Source: Chondrus crispus (Eukaryota > Rhodophyta > Florideophyceae > Gigartinales > Gigartinaceae). From it: 64,000 nt of DNA. The stretch is from contig NW_005178809.1 of NCBI RefSeq assembly GCF_000350225.1, forward strand, positions 187,306-251,305, in the 5' to 3' direction. Below are positions 1 to 9,863 of the stretch, piece after piece. The first letter of the stretch is position 1. Every line of letters begins with the position of its first letter. Made by a program: the position numbers and the translations under genes. The notes under the pieces were generated by a model, which made no database searches, had not been told where the DNA came from, and saw only the letters and a program-made list of their open reading frames with translations.

Positions 1-1467
1 ACTGCTTCTTCTGTCTCGTCGGTGTCACTGTCAGTCACGCTGTCCGAGCCATCTCAGTGTTGTGACTCAGAACTGTTTCGGGCGTTTGGTTCTTCGAAGT
101 CTTCGAAAAAAGTGTCATTATGGTGCATGATGTCTTCCACTTGATTACTAAGTTCATACAGTATGTCCTTGACGTGGTTAGGGCGCGCCTTGATCATGCG
201 TCGTACATTGCGTATGACAGAGGCGGGTTTAGGGCATTCTCGGATGAAGTGATACTTACTACCACAGTTGTAGCAGCATCGTACGTTCCCAAAACGGTCC
301 TTTCCGTTTATAGCATCCTTAAAACGTTTGGACGGTCTAGAGAATCTGTCACGAGTATATGACGAGGAGGATCCAGGTCGACGGAGTATACCGTATGTAT
401 TTTGTCTTTGGAAATGTATGCGGGGGAGGGTTGGCATCACTGACGGCGTTCTGGGGGGTCACGCTTACGGCTTTCGTTCTGTTTAGGCTCTTGGAGCCAA
501 GCTGCATCAAGTGCAGTATACATCTGCTGAAAAGTCCAAGGCGGCATGCAAGCAAGGCTTTGAGTCAGAACAGGCTTAGCCCATTCTGTTCCTATCACGG
601 CGTTGTGAAGGTACTCTGTCTTATCGGGATCTGATCGATGCGTTTGGGGCCCTTGTGGTGTGTACCGAGTGATGGATTCACGAAGTTCTTCTAGTGCTTC
701 GCTGACGGAGCAGTTTTTGTCTTGGGAATCTGTGACAGGCGAAGATTTTGCAATAACTTTCAAACTCTGTTCTGCCACGTAATGCTGTTGAGCTCTTGAA
801 GCATCCGTTGAACCGCTGAGTCGAAGGATGCTTTGGTACCAGCAATGGAGGTGCGATAGAATCTTTTTGCTTCGCCATCAAACACATTGTGAAAGTATCG
901 CAGCTTCTGCTCTTCGTTGAGGTTATAATCATCAGCGGCGTCGCAATAGTTATAGTTTACTTCGTTGATATCTTCACCTATTTTTCCCGAATAGTGTTCC
1001 TCTCTTTTGAACCGAGAAGCATTGTTATGCGCTATCTTTGAGCCCATGCTAAGATGAGAGGTGGGTTGGCTGGTCTGGTTGCTATGGTTGACCGACGGTG
1101 ATGTCGAAGAGGAAAGACATGCAGACAGGTTTGCGTTGGCAATAATGCGGTCGGGCACATCGGTGAAGAACATGTCGACCAGGCCATACGCAATGCAGTT
1201 ACTTCGAGGGTGAGAGGTATATTGTAGTCCCTTAACCGTGACGTAATCCCTGGGAATGCGGAATAGCATGGTGGGTCCTTTCAGTAACTCGCTTGAGTAT
1301 AACACTTCGGGCGGGAGGTCGTCACGGAGGGTGTTGACGCATTCTTTATTTGAAAGTTGAGGGTCTTGGGAAATGACAGTCGCTAAAGCGGCTTTGATGC
1401 CGGCTTGCGTCGAGGAAGACGGGCGGTAGCCGTCAAGGGTTGCCCTCATTACTTCTAACGTTACCAT
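1..1467 (-). pseudogene. Degenerate retrotransposon gag with CCHC zinc knuckle
   Basis: Three minus-strand frames (760-1467, 437-778, 54-440) together resemble one LTR-retrotransposon Gag. The N-terminal part ends in a helical capsid-like stretch around KLRYFHNVFDGEAKRFY. The middle part follows in another frame, and the last part carries a zinc knuckle CYNCGSKYHFIREC (C-x2-C-x4-H-x4-C). The first frame stops at a TGA (760-762), yet similar-looking sequence continues beyond it. A further TGA at 54-56 is followed in frame by an acidic Ser/Asp-rich stretch that runs off the window. At least two frameshifts (near 740 and 440) and two nonsense codons make this a relic. The pol genes would lie to the left, outside the window. 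Family assignment beyond 'LTR retrotransposon' is not possible here. Confidence 0.72.
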
Positions 1468-1601
1468 AGTAGCGTAAATGGGTAACGCAAATTTCCCAAT
1501 ATACTGAAGATAGTAATATGGAAGAATACACAGACCGGTTGGGTAAAATAGTGGTGTGATATAACGTGGTGCGATGTATACAGAGATGTAAAAAAAACAA
1601 G

Positions 1602-1690
1602 GTTACGTGTCCAGTTATGTCACCTCAGATACGTGTCCAACTGTGTATCCTTAGATACGTGTCCAGTTGTGTGTTCCTAGATACGTGTCC
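1602..1690. repeat. 26-bp tandem repeat, about 3.4 copies
   Basis: The word gatacgtgtcc (first copy gttacgtgtcc) starts at 1602, 1628, 1654 and 1680, exactly 26 bases apart, with variable bases between. It lies 135 bases upstream of the minus-strand gag start, so it could belong to the leader or LTR of that element. This placement is an inference. Confidence 0.85.
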
Positions 1691-2358
1691 TACGATTGAC
1701 AAGTGTTTATAGCTATACACGCGTATACAGGGCAAAAATTAACTTGAAGAAGTACAGTACAGCACACGTGTATTGGTGGTACAACTGTACCTGTACGCAA
1801 ACGTGTACACGACTATGTAGGTGTAGGTCGTGTTCCCGTATGGTTGTGGTTTGTGCTCACTGCAGAGTCACTCTGCATTGATACTCTCTATTACAGTGTC
1901 ACGGAACAGCAATGCTGATGATCTCATGCCGACGTTACAGTGCTGTAGGTCCTTACACAGGAAGGTCAAAATCTTGTAAAATCAATTTCTGGGCGATATT
2001 TTAGCCCAAAAATTGCCGTCTCTCATTTGGTTGCACAGGTGGCGCCCACCATGATCTGCCCAGGTGAGATTTTTTCGCAGAAATTGCCTCCCACGTGATT
2101 GGTCCGGGGGCGTCCGGTGCCGCCCCACAATTGTGCCAAATTGGCAATAGATATATGCCTTTGGGCGATACTATGAGCTCAAGAGCGCCGCCCACCCCAA
2201 CGTTTCTGGGCATTATTACACGCCGCCCGGGTCTCTGTTGGTGGGCGGTAAGTTTACCTCGGAAATTCGGCTCGGCTGTAACGGCTATATTTTCTGGCAC
2301 TCAGGTCATACGTTCACGGGCCAGGGTAAACACAAACTGGAATATGTAATCATGGTAC
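1691..2358. other. Non-coding stretch between gag relic and large ORF
   Basis: Short overlapping open frames occur on both strands (2001-2349) but none resembles a protein. The stretch 2030-2110 contains ggcgcccacc and attgg words of promoter type. No RNA gene, terminal repeat or clear TATA box was seen. Confidence 0.4.
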
Positions 2359-4779
2359 GTGCTGGTGGTATCACTCGCATACTCATTGCATGCTGTTTCT
2401 AAACTTGTATACATCTCCACGTCTCGCATGCGCGTCGATATACATTCACTGGTTCTCCGCACCTCTGCGCTAGCACACTCTCAACGCTGTTGCGTAGTCC
2501 AGCTTCGAAAGAGGTCGTTCTTTTTCGTTCCATTCCTTTTCACTTCATCCTCCTTTTCACTCCATCCTCCTTTTCACTCCATCCTCCTTTTCACTCCATC
2601 CTCCTTTTCACTCCATCCTCCTTTTCACTCCATCCTCCTTTTCACTCCCTCCTCCACTTCCCAACCCTTCTTACTTAAACATCTTCGCCTGCCTTCTGTA
2701 GCGACGAATAGACGGGCTAGCGCCTCCAGAGGCCGCGCGAAGGCGAAGCGCAAGAAGACACCCGGCGCAGACCATGCATGGCAGGGAGATCCGGAAGGCT
2801 TTGGCAAACGTAGCCCCGGTGCAAAGGTCATTCGCTCAACGAGTTCCGGCAGTCGGCGCCCTGAAATCGAAGAAGGCATTGGGGAGGATACTGCATCACT
2901 CGTTCTGTCGGCAACTCGCGACAGTGTTCCGTCGCGTAAGAAGAGTAGACAAGAGGGCGCGATTGTTACCCGAAGAGCATCCCCGCGTAAGAGAGCCGCG
3001 ATTGAAGAAAAGGATGATGAGGTTGTCGCCGAGACTCCTCCCCGTAAACGGGTCCGAGAACTAACCTCACATTTTACAGGATTCACACCGTCGGAGAGCG
3101 CTCCTGTACGAGAAGTCGAATCTCGCTTCAGGACTCCGACGCAAGCTGTTCGCCAGGCTTCGCGTCGCATTCGCATCATTGACTCCCAAGGTGGCTCGCA
3201 GAGTCTTTCACCTGGTCTTGCGGTGCAAAGTGGACAGGAGCAGCCCAGTTCAAATGCTACTCTTCTTTCCCAAAAGGCGATTCAGAAGTCTCATGAAGCC
3301 ATAAGGCAACTGATTTCGCACGCCTTTTTACAGCTGAAGCAGCAAGTAATCGACGTTGAGAAGTCGCTCGAGAAGAAGATGGAGAAGTGTGAAGACGCCA
3401 CGAACTTGGCTATCCGTGTGATGGCAGGGTTATCAAAGAGCAAGGATACGCGACAGTTTATAGCTGCTCAACTCGCCCCCTTGCCTCAAGTATACTCAGG
3501 AAAGTTCTACAGTCGTATATTTGGGATGCAGGTCATCAGTACTGTGATGGAAGCAGTGACAGAGTGCGGAACAAATGAGGAGGAGCCGGATATGAAGGAT
3601 GTTGTGTTGGCAGTAGAGATTGTGATGCATGGGTTGGTTTTCCGTCGATTGCCCCGCGAGAAGTCCATGGAAGCGCTTTCCAAGTCCGAAGCCCACAGTA
3701 TCGCTTGTCGCTTTCGTCGGAAGTTGTGCTTGTCTCTCATCACGACGGCCCAAAACAACCCGACGATTGGAGTTGATCGGGTTGTTATCGGGGATGAAGC
3801 GTCCGGTATCCCTCGTCCGAAGTGGCTGCGAAAAGGTTTCGTGAGGAAGAGCCTCATCAATGATGTCCTTTCGAAGGATGACGTGTCAACCTCCAAGGGT
3901 AGGGGCGCGCCAGTGCGTCGAGGGCTAGAGGGAGCGACTGGAGCGATGTATGAGGAGGTAGTGGAAAGACAGACACTTGGGGAAGAGATTGTGAAGATGG
4001 TGAACCAGCGAAACGTGCATCATATGAACAAGTCAAGAGAGTTTGTGAGAAACGAGTTCTTCATCGAGATGGGGTTACTTTGGCACGGCGAAGTGTCCCC
4101 TACATTCCTCTCCAGCCTCGTGAACAGTCCGATGCACTTCAATTTCGCTGAAGTGCCCCTCGCCGAGGTTTGGAAATCCGGAGTAGAAGAAGCGACATGT
4201 TCCAAGAACCTGAAGAAGTGTCGGGAGCTTCTCGATGCACACCGAGAAGACTTGTCGATAAATGTGGAGTATGAGGTTGAAGTATTTCAGGAAAAGCCAT
4301 TCGTTGGGAGCGGGGAGAACAAGACTCTACGTCGGAATGTGAACTTTCTGCTGGTGGCACTTTTGTACTGCCAACGATTCGTTTACAGTTTGAAGCCTGA
4401 TGACTTCTTGGCCTTACATTCATGCTCTATGAAGGTGGTATATGTAATAGCCTGTTTGTTCAGAGAGATGGTAACTTTGCATCGCAACAACTCAAGAAGC
4501 TTACCTGATGAACATCAGCCGGACTTCGCTGACAGGAGCATTGAAACTCTCGCTCTAGATCTAGTCCCTGCTACCGCGAAGAGTCGTCTGAACCTTCTGT
4601 ACTCCAAAGTGCTTCGTTTGACGACAGAAGAATACAACAGAATGAACTTGAATGAGAGGGCAGATGAGGAAGAAGAAGATGCATATGGGAGCGATCTCTT
4701 TATTGGAGCCGAAGAAGGTGCAAAAAGCGAGGAAATGGATGAAGAGATAGTTGCCCTGCGGAAGGAATCGTTTAAGTGA
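2359..4779 (+). CDS. Uncharacterised large protein with nuclear-type basic motifs
   Basis: I do not recognise this protein. The frame is open for 806 codons. The first about 100 codons translate a 17-bp pyrimidine repeat (2535-2653) and are probably leader, so the true start is uncertain; an upstream exon or a start after 2655 is possible. Codons from about 2700 on look coding. A basic, disordered N-terminal region has several PRKR/SRKK-type nuclear localisation candidates. Then come a helical segment near ISHAFLQLKQQVIDVEKSLE, a long globular region, and an acidic tail with DEEEEDAYGSDLF and EEMDEEIV. There is no membrane segment and no recognised catalytic motif. Its neighbours are retroelement and transposon remnants, so it may be an element-borne gene rather than a host gene. 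It ends in TGA at 4777-4779. Confidence 0.5.
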   Translation: MLVVSLAYSLHAVSKLVYISTSRMRVDIHSLVLRTSALAHSQRCCVVQLRKRSFFFVPFLFTSSSFSLHPPFHSILLFTPSSFSLHPPFHSILLFTPSSTSQPFLLKHLRLPSVATNRRASASRGRAKAKRKKTPGADHAWQGDPEGFGKRSPGAKVIRSTSSGSRRPEIEEGIGEDTASLVLSATRDSVPSRKKSRQEGAIVTRRASPRKRAAIEEKDDEVVAETPPRKRVRELTSHFTGFTPSESAPVREVESRFRTPTQAVRQASRRIRIIDSQGGSQSLSPGLAVQSGQEQPSSNATLLSQKAIQKSHEAIRQLISHAFLQLKQQVIDVEKSLEKKMEKCEDATNLAIRVMAGLSKSKDTRQFIAAQLAPLPQVYSGKFYSRIFGMQVISTVMEAVTECGTNEEEPDMKDVVLAVEIVMHGLVFRRLPREKSMEALSKSEAHSIACRFRRKLCLSLITTAQNNPTIGVDRVVIGDEASGIPRPKWLRKGFVRKSLINDVLSKDDVSTSKGRGAPVRRGLEGATGAMYEEVVERQTLGEEIVKMVNQRNVHHMNKSREFVRNEFFIEMGLLWHGEVSPTFLSSLVNSPMHFNFAEVPLAEVWKSGVEEATCSKNLKKCRELLDAHREDLSINVEYEVEVFQEKPFVGSGENKTLRRNVNFLLVALLYCQRFVYSLKPDDFLALHSCSMKVVYVIACLFREMVTLHRNNSRSLPDEHQPDFADRSIETLALDLVPATAKSRLNLLYSKVLRLTTEEYNRMNLNERADEEEEDAYGSDLFIGAEEGAKSEEMDEEIVALRKESFK
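2535..2653. repeat. 17-bp tandem repeat, 7 copies
   Basis: The unit ccttttcactccatcct begins at 2535, 2552, 2569, 2586, 2603, 2620 and 2637 with almost no divergence. As 17 is not a multiple of 3, the repeat reads through all three frames in turn and all stay open. An open frame here is therefore weak evidence for coding. Confidence 0.95.
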
Positions 4780-4968
4780 GTAAAGTACAGAGACATACTG
4801 TGAATTTCTGTGGTGTAAGTTTGTCGCTGTGAAGGTAAAGATTAGTGAACTACACTTGTATGCAATATGTCACAAATTGCAGGTCTTTTAAAGTACATGG
4901 AGTTGTATTCAACGTCTCTGGAGTACGTGATATTTAATAGGATTCGAAGAGAATGTTTCGATGCGTGA
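4780..4968. other. Short convergent intergenic interval
   Basis: This lies between the stop of the plus-strand large ORF and the stop of the next minus-strand ORF. Nothing further was seen in it. Confidence 0.4.
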
Positions 4969-5760
4969 TCACGAATCAACTTCGAATGTGAGCTTGGAAC
5001 AGAGACTAGAAACTTCCTTGTAATGTATCTCATCCCTGACTAGGACGTAAGGAATTGTCGCCTCCAGTGTCCCAAGCACTTTGACACGCTTGGGGGCTAG
5101 AGTCAGTATCCTTTCTAGATCAAGGTGTGATTGGCGTTTCCATGTGATACAAAACGAGAACCGTTCCTGCATTATTTCAAATTCGTCGGTCGTGAGTGCG
5201 GATTCTGTCATGCTTAGGAGCTCAACCGGTTTTGCGTTCATCATGACTAGAGACTCCTTAAACATATTCTCCACGACATTCCACAACGTGTTTTTCCTTG
5301 TTAAGACAGACAAGTCTCTATCTTCTTCTGCCTGCGGCAATCCCTTACCCACTGTGAGGTACATGGGAACCAAAGGGTGCTTCTCACTTTGCACTACACA
5401 TCCTAGAATGCCAAGTCCGGTGAGTGATGCAGTGCCACGTTCCAGTTTTTGTTTGAGGACGACTCTTCCAAGCAAAGCCGAAGATACTGGGGCAAAAGTA
5501 CGTGCGAGGGACTCGAAAGATGAGAACAAGATACGAACTTCTGCCTGTGGATTAGCCTTAACAATCTCATAAGAAGGACGTATCATAGCTCTATCCTCTG
5601 CAGTCCTGCTCACATAGTCAACTACATGATCAAACTGAGAAAGGGTGCAATCGGAGCTTCGTTTGAAATGCTCTTGCGAGAAGAACTGAAAGCCTTGACG
5701 TAGTTTTCCAGCAGCAAATCGAGAGGGAGCTAAGGGAGGCTTCTCTAGGAATGGCACCAC
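4969..5760 (-). CDS. Hypothetical protein, 263 codons
   Basis: I do not recognise this protein. The frame starts MVPFLEKPPLAP and runs as a well-mixed globular-type sequence (for example SFESLARTFAPVSSALLGRV and DEFEIMQERFSFCITWK) to a TAG/TGA-type stop near 4969. No signal peptide, membrane segment or known motif is visible. It may be the 3' exon of a longer minus-strand gene, because codon-like minus-strand frames continue at 6300-7440, but I cannot define splice sites. It may equally be an element gene. Coding status is moderately likely from length and composition only. Confidence 0.4.
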   Translation of the reverse strand: MVPFLEKPPLAPSRFAAGKLRQGFQFFSQEHFKRSSDCTLSQFDHVVDYVSRTAEDRAMIRPSYEIVKANPQAEVRILFSSFESLARTFAPVSSALLGRVVLKQKLERGTASLTGLGILGCVVQSEKHPLVPMYLTVGKGLPQAEEDRDLSVLTRKNTLWNVVENMFKESLVMMNAKPVELLSMTESALTTDEFEIMQERFSFCITWKRQSHLDLERILTLAPKRVKVLGTLEATIPYVLVRDEIHYKEVSSLCSKLTFEVDS

Positions 5761-6299
5761 TCGTGACCGTAAGAAGCATTACATAACGAAACAGATGGGT
5801 TTCCACCTCGCATGGGATGAGAAGCATGTAAACTGCAGCTCTACTTGCATTCTAGCATTCTAATTTTATTGAGAAGGCCCTACACTCCTCCCTAGCATTT
5901 CTTGCGTGATGGCCACTCAGAACTAGTCAACGACTTGTTTGCTGCGGACAACGAGTGCAGACTACGCCAATTCAAGATTGCTGAGAACTTCATTCCGGCC
6001 ACGAGCTGCCTTGGGCAGACGCCTAGAATTTTTTGTGGAGAGTCGACACCAGCAAAGCGAAAATGCATAATCAGTAGCAGAGTACATATCCTCATCTTCG
6101 CCTATCATAATACCTGACTCAGATATCGCATCATGCATCGACACACGGTTTCTCTCCAGTCTGCTCACATACACTGAATTGCGATAGTCGAACCGCCTGT
6201 TCTCTCTCCGAAGTACATCGAAGGCTCCATTAGGGAGTGATTTATGGAGGCTTCCTGCCAGTCTAAAATGAAAGGGTACTTACCGTCTTCGTTCTCAGC
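5761..6299. other. Unassigned interval
   Basis: Only short overlapping frames (5892-6174) occur here. No recognisable gene, repeat or RNA was seen. It could be intronic if the minus-strand frames on either side belong to one gene. Confidence 0.3.
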
Positions 6300-7440
6300 T
6301 CAAGTACCTCCCAAAAGTCGCAATGCGGAGTGTTCAGCCAGCACAGCCCCGTTGATCTTCCTACCCTTCGCCACTAGGGCAAGTAAATCTGATTGAACAC
6401 CGAGGCGTATACATTGAGATACATCGTGCAAAGAATCAAACAAAACTAGTGATTCTTGCAGACATTGAGATGGAGACTGTGTTTCGCAAAAGTTTGGTTC
6501 AAACGTAGCACGAGGACAACGTGACCGAATTACCGTAGCAATCTTGGCAAAATCGGACAGGCTGCAGTTGGCATCAACACGAAGCAGAGACGTAAAGCAC
6601 ATGCCAACAAAAACGCCCATTGCCGTTCTTAACATCAGAAATAGCGGATCGTGCGCGCGGGAATGAAAGACGTTTATGACAGCGATGGACCATTTTGTGT
6701 CTCAAGTAGCTGAAAACACGTTCAGCAATGCGGTCGCTTTCACTTTCATTCCCAATTATTCGAGAGTAAACTGCGGTCTGCGCACTCACAAGCCTCTGTA
6801 ACTCGTTCACTTCAAGTTCCAATTTGGCAATTCTGGCACCAGTGTGCTGTATTGGGCATCTACATCCTCGGGATTTTTGGGAGGTGTCATGAATCACATG
6901 GAAGGACGATTTGTTCGTATTGGGTGTAAAGTCGGGATCCGAGAGGAAACCTTCCTCGACTGTTTCGGAGACGGATTGGCAATCGCTCTCCGACGCGAGT
7001 GGTTCCTTTTGGCGGCTCCGCCATTCCTGACGGGCCATGTTCTCACACCCTTTGCCTATATGTGACAGCTTGCGTCCCATTAAACGAGCGCGCATTTTTG
7101 TTTCAACAATTCCGTGTCCCTCTTCGTATCATAAATTGCTTAAAACAGCGCCGTCGACAAGCTCAATATTCGTGACTCGAGCTTCCCACCATATCGTTTT
7201 CGATATATTCAGACCCTTTCTGCGCCCTTTTCCGATACAAAAGTTGAGCAACCATTGAACCTCAATATCTTCTCCGGTACTTACGGGTTTCATAATTGCA
7301 ACCAGGCGGAGATGAAACTGGTAAACAGTGCGATGTCGCAAGGCACTGTATTCCACGCAGTAGAGCGATGCGATCAGGCGTAGTAAGCCCGGACGGCCAA
7401 TATTCAATTTCAGGAAGCACTGACGGAGGCTGAAACTCAA
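6300..7440 (-). pseudogene. Broken unknown gene, Tudor/Agenet-like fragment
   Basis: Frames 7129-7440 and 6574-7095 are in register and separated by TGA at 7129-7131. Reading across it, a stretch ending in KTIWWEARVTNIELVDG is followed by a YEEGHG segment. This W-x-A-x-V ... YEEGHG pattern is reminiscent of Tudor/Agenet-type small beta-barrel domains, but this is only a resemblance. Downstream are a Ser/Glu-rich stretch and a short heptad region (ARIAKLELEVNELQRLVSA). The frame ends near 6574, and another minus-strand frame (6300-6635) overlaps its end in a different register, suggesting a frameshift or an unseen intron. Function is unknown. Confidence 0.35.
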
Positions 7441-7984
7441 TAAGAGTTATACTGGTGCTTACGCCCTGGCGAGGAGATCGCGAAGTGCCCTTGCTATGGT
7501 TGGATTAAAGTTTAGTTAGAATTGAGTTGGCAAAATCAGAAGTATTCCCGTATGCATTCTCCTGCGCGCGGGCATGCATTGTCATTGTTGTGATGGCAGA
7601 GCGCTTCCAGAACGAAAAATTAAATGCAGGCACGATCATTACTGCGGAACGCTGCGGCAATGAGTTGTCATTGTACTTGACAAATGATGCGTGCAAGAGA
7701 ACGATGTTCTCCATCTCATTTTTAGAACACAGGAGCGGTGCCCAGCAATGAATAGGTAGATTGAGGCTAAGAAAGCCCGTTTCTAGACGAATATTTTCTC
7801 TCAAAATATGCGCTCAATAAAATGCCTGCTCCGGAATAATAATATTTATTGATTTCGGATAAGTGACCCCGTAGTGCTGTGTACTCTTCAAATCGATGTC
7901 GACAAGTGTCTTTTTCAAAGTTTTTAGGAATTTAATTCCTGAGATTTAGTCAAAATTTAAATTTGCGGGCGTGAAATTCAAATT
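7441..7984. other. AT-rich interval without gene
   Basis: Increasingly AT-rich from about 7790. Overlapping short frames at 7505-7804 on both strands show no protein-like features. Confidence 0.4.
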
Positions 7985-8650
7985 TTAATTGAGGCAGGCC
8001 TCTCGGTGAGGGCGGGCGTTCCTAAAATGGATCCGGGAGCGATTGTGTGATTCAAAATTGTGCCTGTCGGAAAACGGGAGATCACAGAGCTGACAGTGTA
8101 GACGCGCCGCGAGATCCTGGAGGCGGATTTGTGCGCGCACGTGTCGGCCACTCGCCTCGTGAAAGGAGAGTTGTCGCGGCGAGGTGAAAGAACGTGCGCA
8201 CGGGCGACAAGTGTACACCGTTCTATTGCGGGGAGGCGGGTTTCGTCGGCGACGTGCGCGCTGCTCTTCAGATCATGTGTGGCATGCCACACGCGCGATG
8301 TGGCGTGCGCGGAACTCGGATAGCGGCGACGGTTCGTCCTCGTCGCCTAAATCGATGGTCGACGAGGCGGAGGAGGTGGAACGGGCGGCGGTTGTTTCGT
8401 CCAATCGGTGGGCGTCTGCCTCTATATCCACAAGGGGCGGCGCCTGAAACTCAGTGTAATCTGAGTCAGTGGCGAATGCAGAGGTGACAGGTGTCGTTGG
8501 GCGAGAGTCCCGATCGGCGGGGGCGGTGGCGGAATCTAGATCGGCGGCGGCGGAGTCGGGATCGGCGACTGCAACAGCAATGCGTCGCCTCTTGGCAGCA
8601 GCTTCTCGTAGTACAGCTGGATCGTTGGCCGCTCGTTTGAGCCGTGCCAT
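7985..8650 (-). pseudogene. Two-finger C2H2 (U1/matrin-type) zinc-finger gene split by TGA
   Basis: A minus-strand frame from ATG at 8650 (MARLKRAANDPAVLREAAAK) runs to 7985, interrupted only by an in-frame TGA at 8273-8275. The N-terminal half is Ala/Asp-rich and disordered with a basic KRRR patch, a likely nuclear signal. The C-terminal half has two fingers, TCRPCARSF...H...H and HCQLCDLPF...H...H, with C-x2-C-x12-H-x5-H spacing as in U1-like/matrin fingers that often bind RNA. If the TGA is real, the product loses both fingers and the gene is dead. A second start (8218, MYTCRPCARSF) could still make a fingers-only peptide. A sequencing error is also possible. Confidence 0.6.
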
Positions 8651-9863
8651 AAAAATTACCAATAAATTTGTCACACGTGTGCACGTGCGTGGTATTACAC
8701 ACTAGCAATTATTAGACAGTATTAAATTGGTAGTATGTAAGGAACCAAAATTTTTCTTGAAATTTCCAGGGGGCTTGTCCGTTAACTTATAAGTGTTGGA
8801 ATTTGCCCGGGGAGCGGGCGGGTGATCTGAAACGTGGACAGGTGGCGCGGGCCACTGAGGCTCTGTGCGCAAGGAGGAAGCACAGGCCGGGGCGGCGCGG
8901 GGTGCGGGAGGGGGACAAGGACTGCTGAAGCGTTCGTTGGGTTCGGTTTGTTTGTGTGTGAGTTTTTTGTGTCGGGACGAAGACGTCCACCGTTTTCGTC
9001 CTCGACCTTTATACTTCCACTCGACGCCAAGTCGAGTGGACTAAATGTGTACTCACCCCACTTTTTAGTGGGGTGCTACCTACAAATGCCCCTCTATCAG
9101 GCTTAATTAGGCGTCTGCCCGTTTAGGTAATGAGGATTCTTTAGGAGGATCCTCAAGTTGTAGGTAGTTGAATTGTCTACGTGAGGTAGTGCCACCCACT
9201 AGGGACAGGTGGAACAACCTTACGGATTACGACTGTGATAGATACTAATAAAAGTTGTGACAAGAACGGATCTCGGGAGATTCTAGCGTCATGTGCAGCA
9301 ACCGCGAGAGGTCGAATTCTCCTGAGATCACGGGCGTCAAAGAAGTCAACTGGGTAGCACATGCTTCTCGGAAACAAGACAGTGTCAGCGTCCACGGAAT
9401 ATCTGGATGCCAGCCAACAAGCGCCCACGACTTGGACCTACTTAGATATTTTTCGCATGGTAGGCGACGCGCTCATCTCAAGTGTGCGTCCAGCCCAAAA
9501 ACGATCGATATTCCCAAGACGTTGAATTGGGCAGCGGATTAATTGATTTCGTGTTGCAGGAGGAGTCTCTTTACATCTTGATTGTTTTGCATGGGAGCAA
9601 TTGTAGACGTATCTCATGGTTGAGAAAAGTGTGTCTCCGCGCTTACCTCCAAGATACAACTTGATGCTTTTCTAGAAGTGAGGCAGATGGGAGGATTGTT
9701 GAATGTACTGTATCATCGGGTGTCCTATTGATGATACGGCATCCTAATGTGATACAAAAATTTGCATATATCTATGAATCAATTGCAGCTTGGAGCCTAA
9801 GCCCGGCACAATCTTGGATATAACAGTAAAAGTGTTCCGATTGGGCCAAATGTGACCATTTGA
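8651..9863. other. Intergenic stretch
   Basis: No convincing gene. A small inverted repeat (caccccact at 9054-9062, agtggggtg at 9067-9075) could form a hairpin. A minus-strand frame at 9177-9428 has no recognisable features. Confidence 0.4.

Noticed and set aside
5081-5572. 163-codon plus-strand frame
   Set aside because: It lies wholly inside the minus-strand 4969-5760 frame, which has better amino-acid composition.
760-8275. Alternative genetic code or selenocysteine at the in-frame TGAs
   Set aside because: Intact genes in the window use TGA as stop, and the affected frames also contain frameshifts, so decay is simpler.
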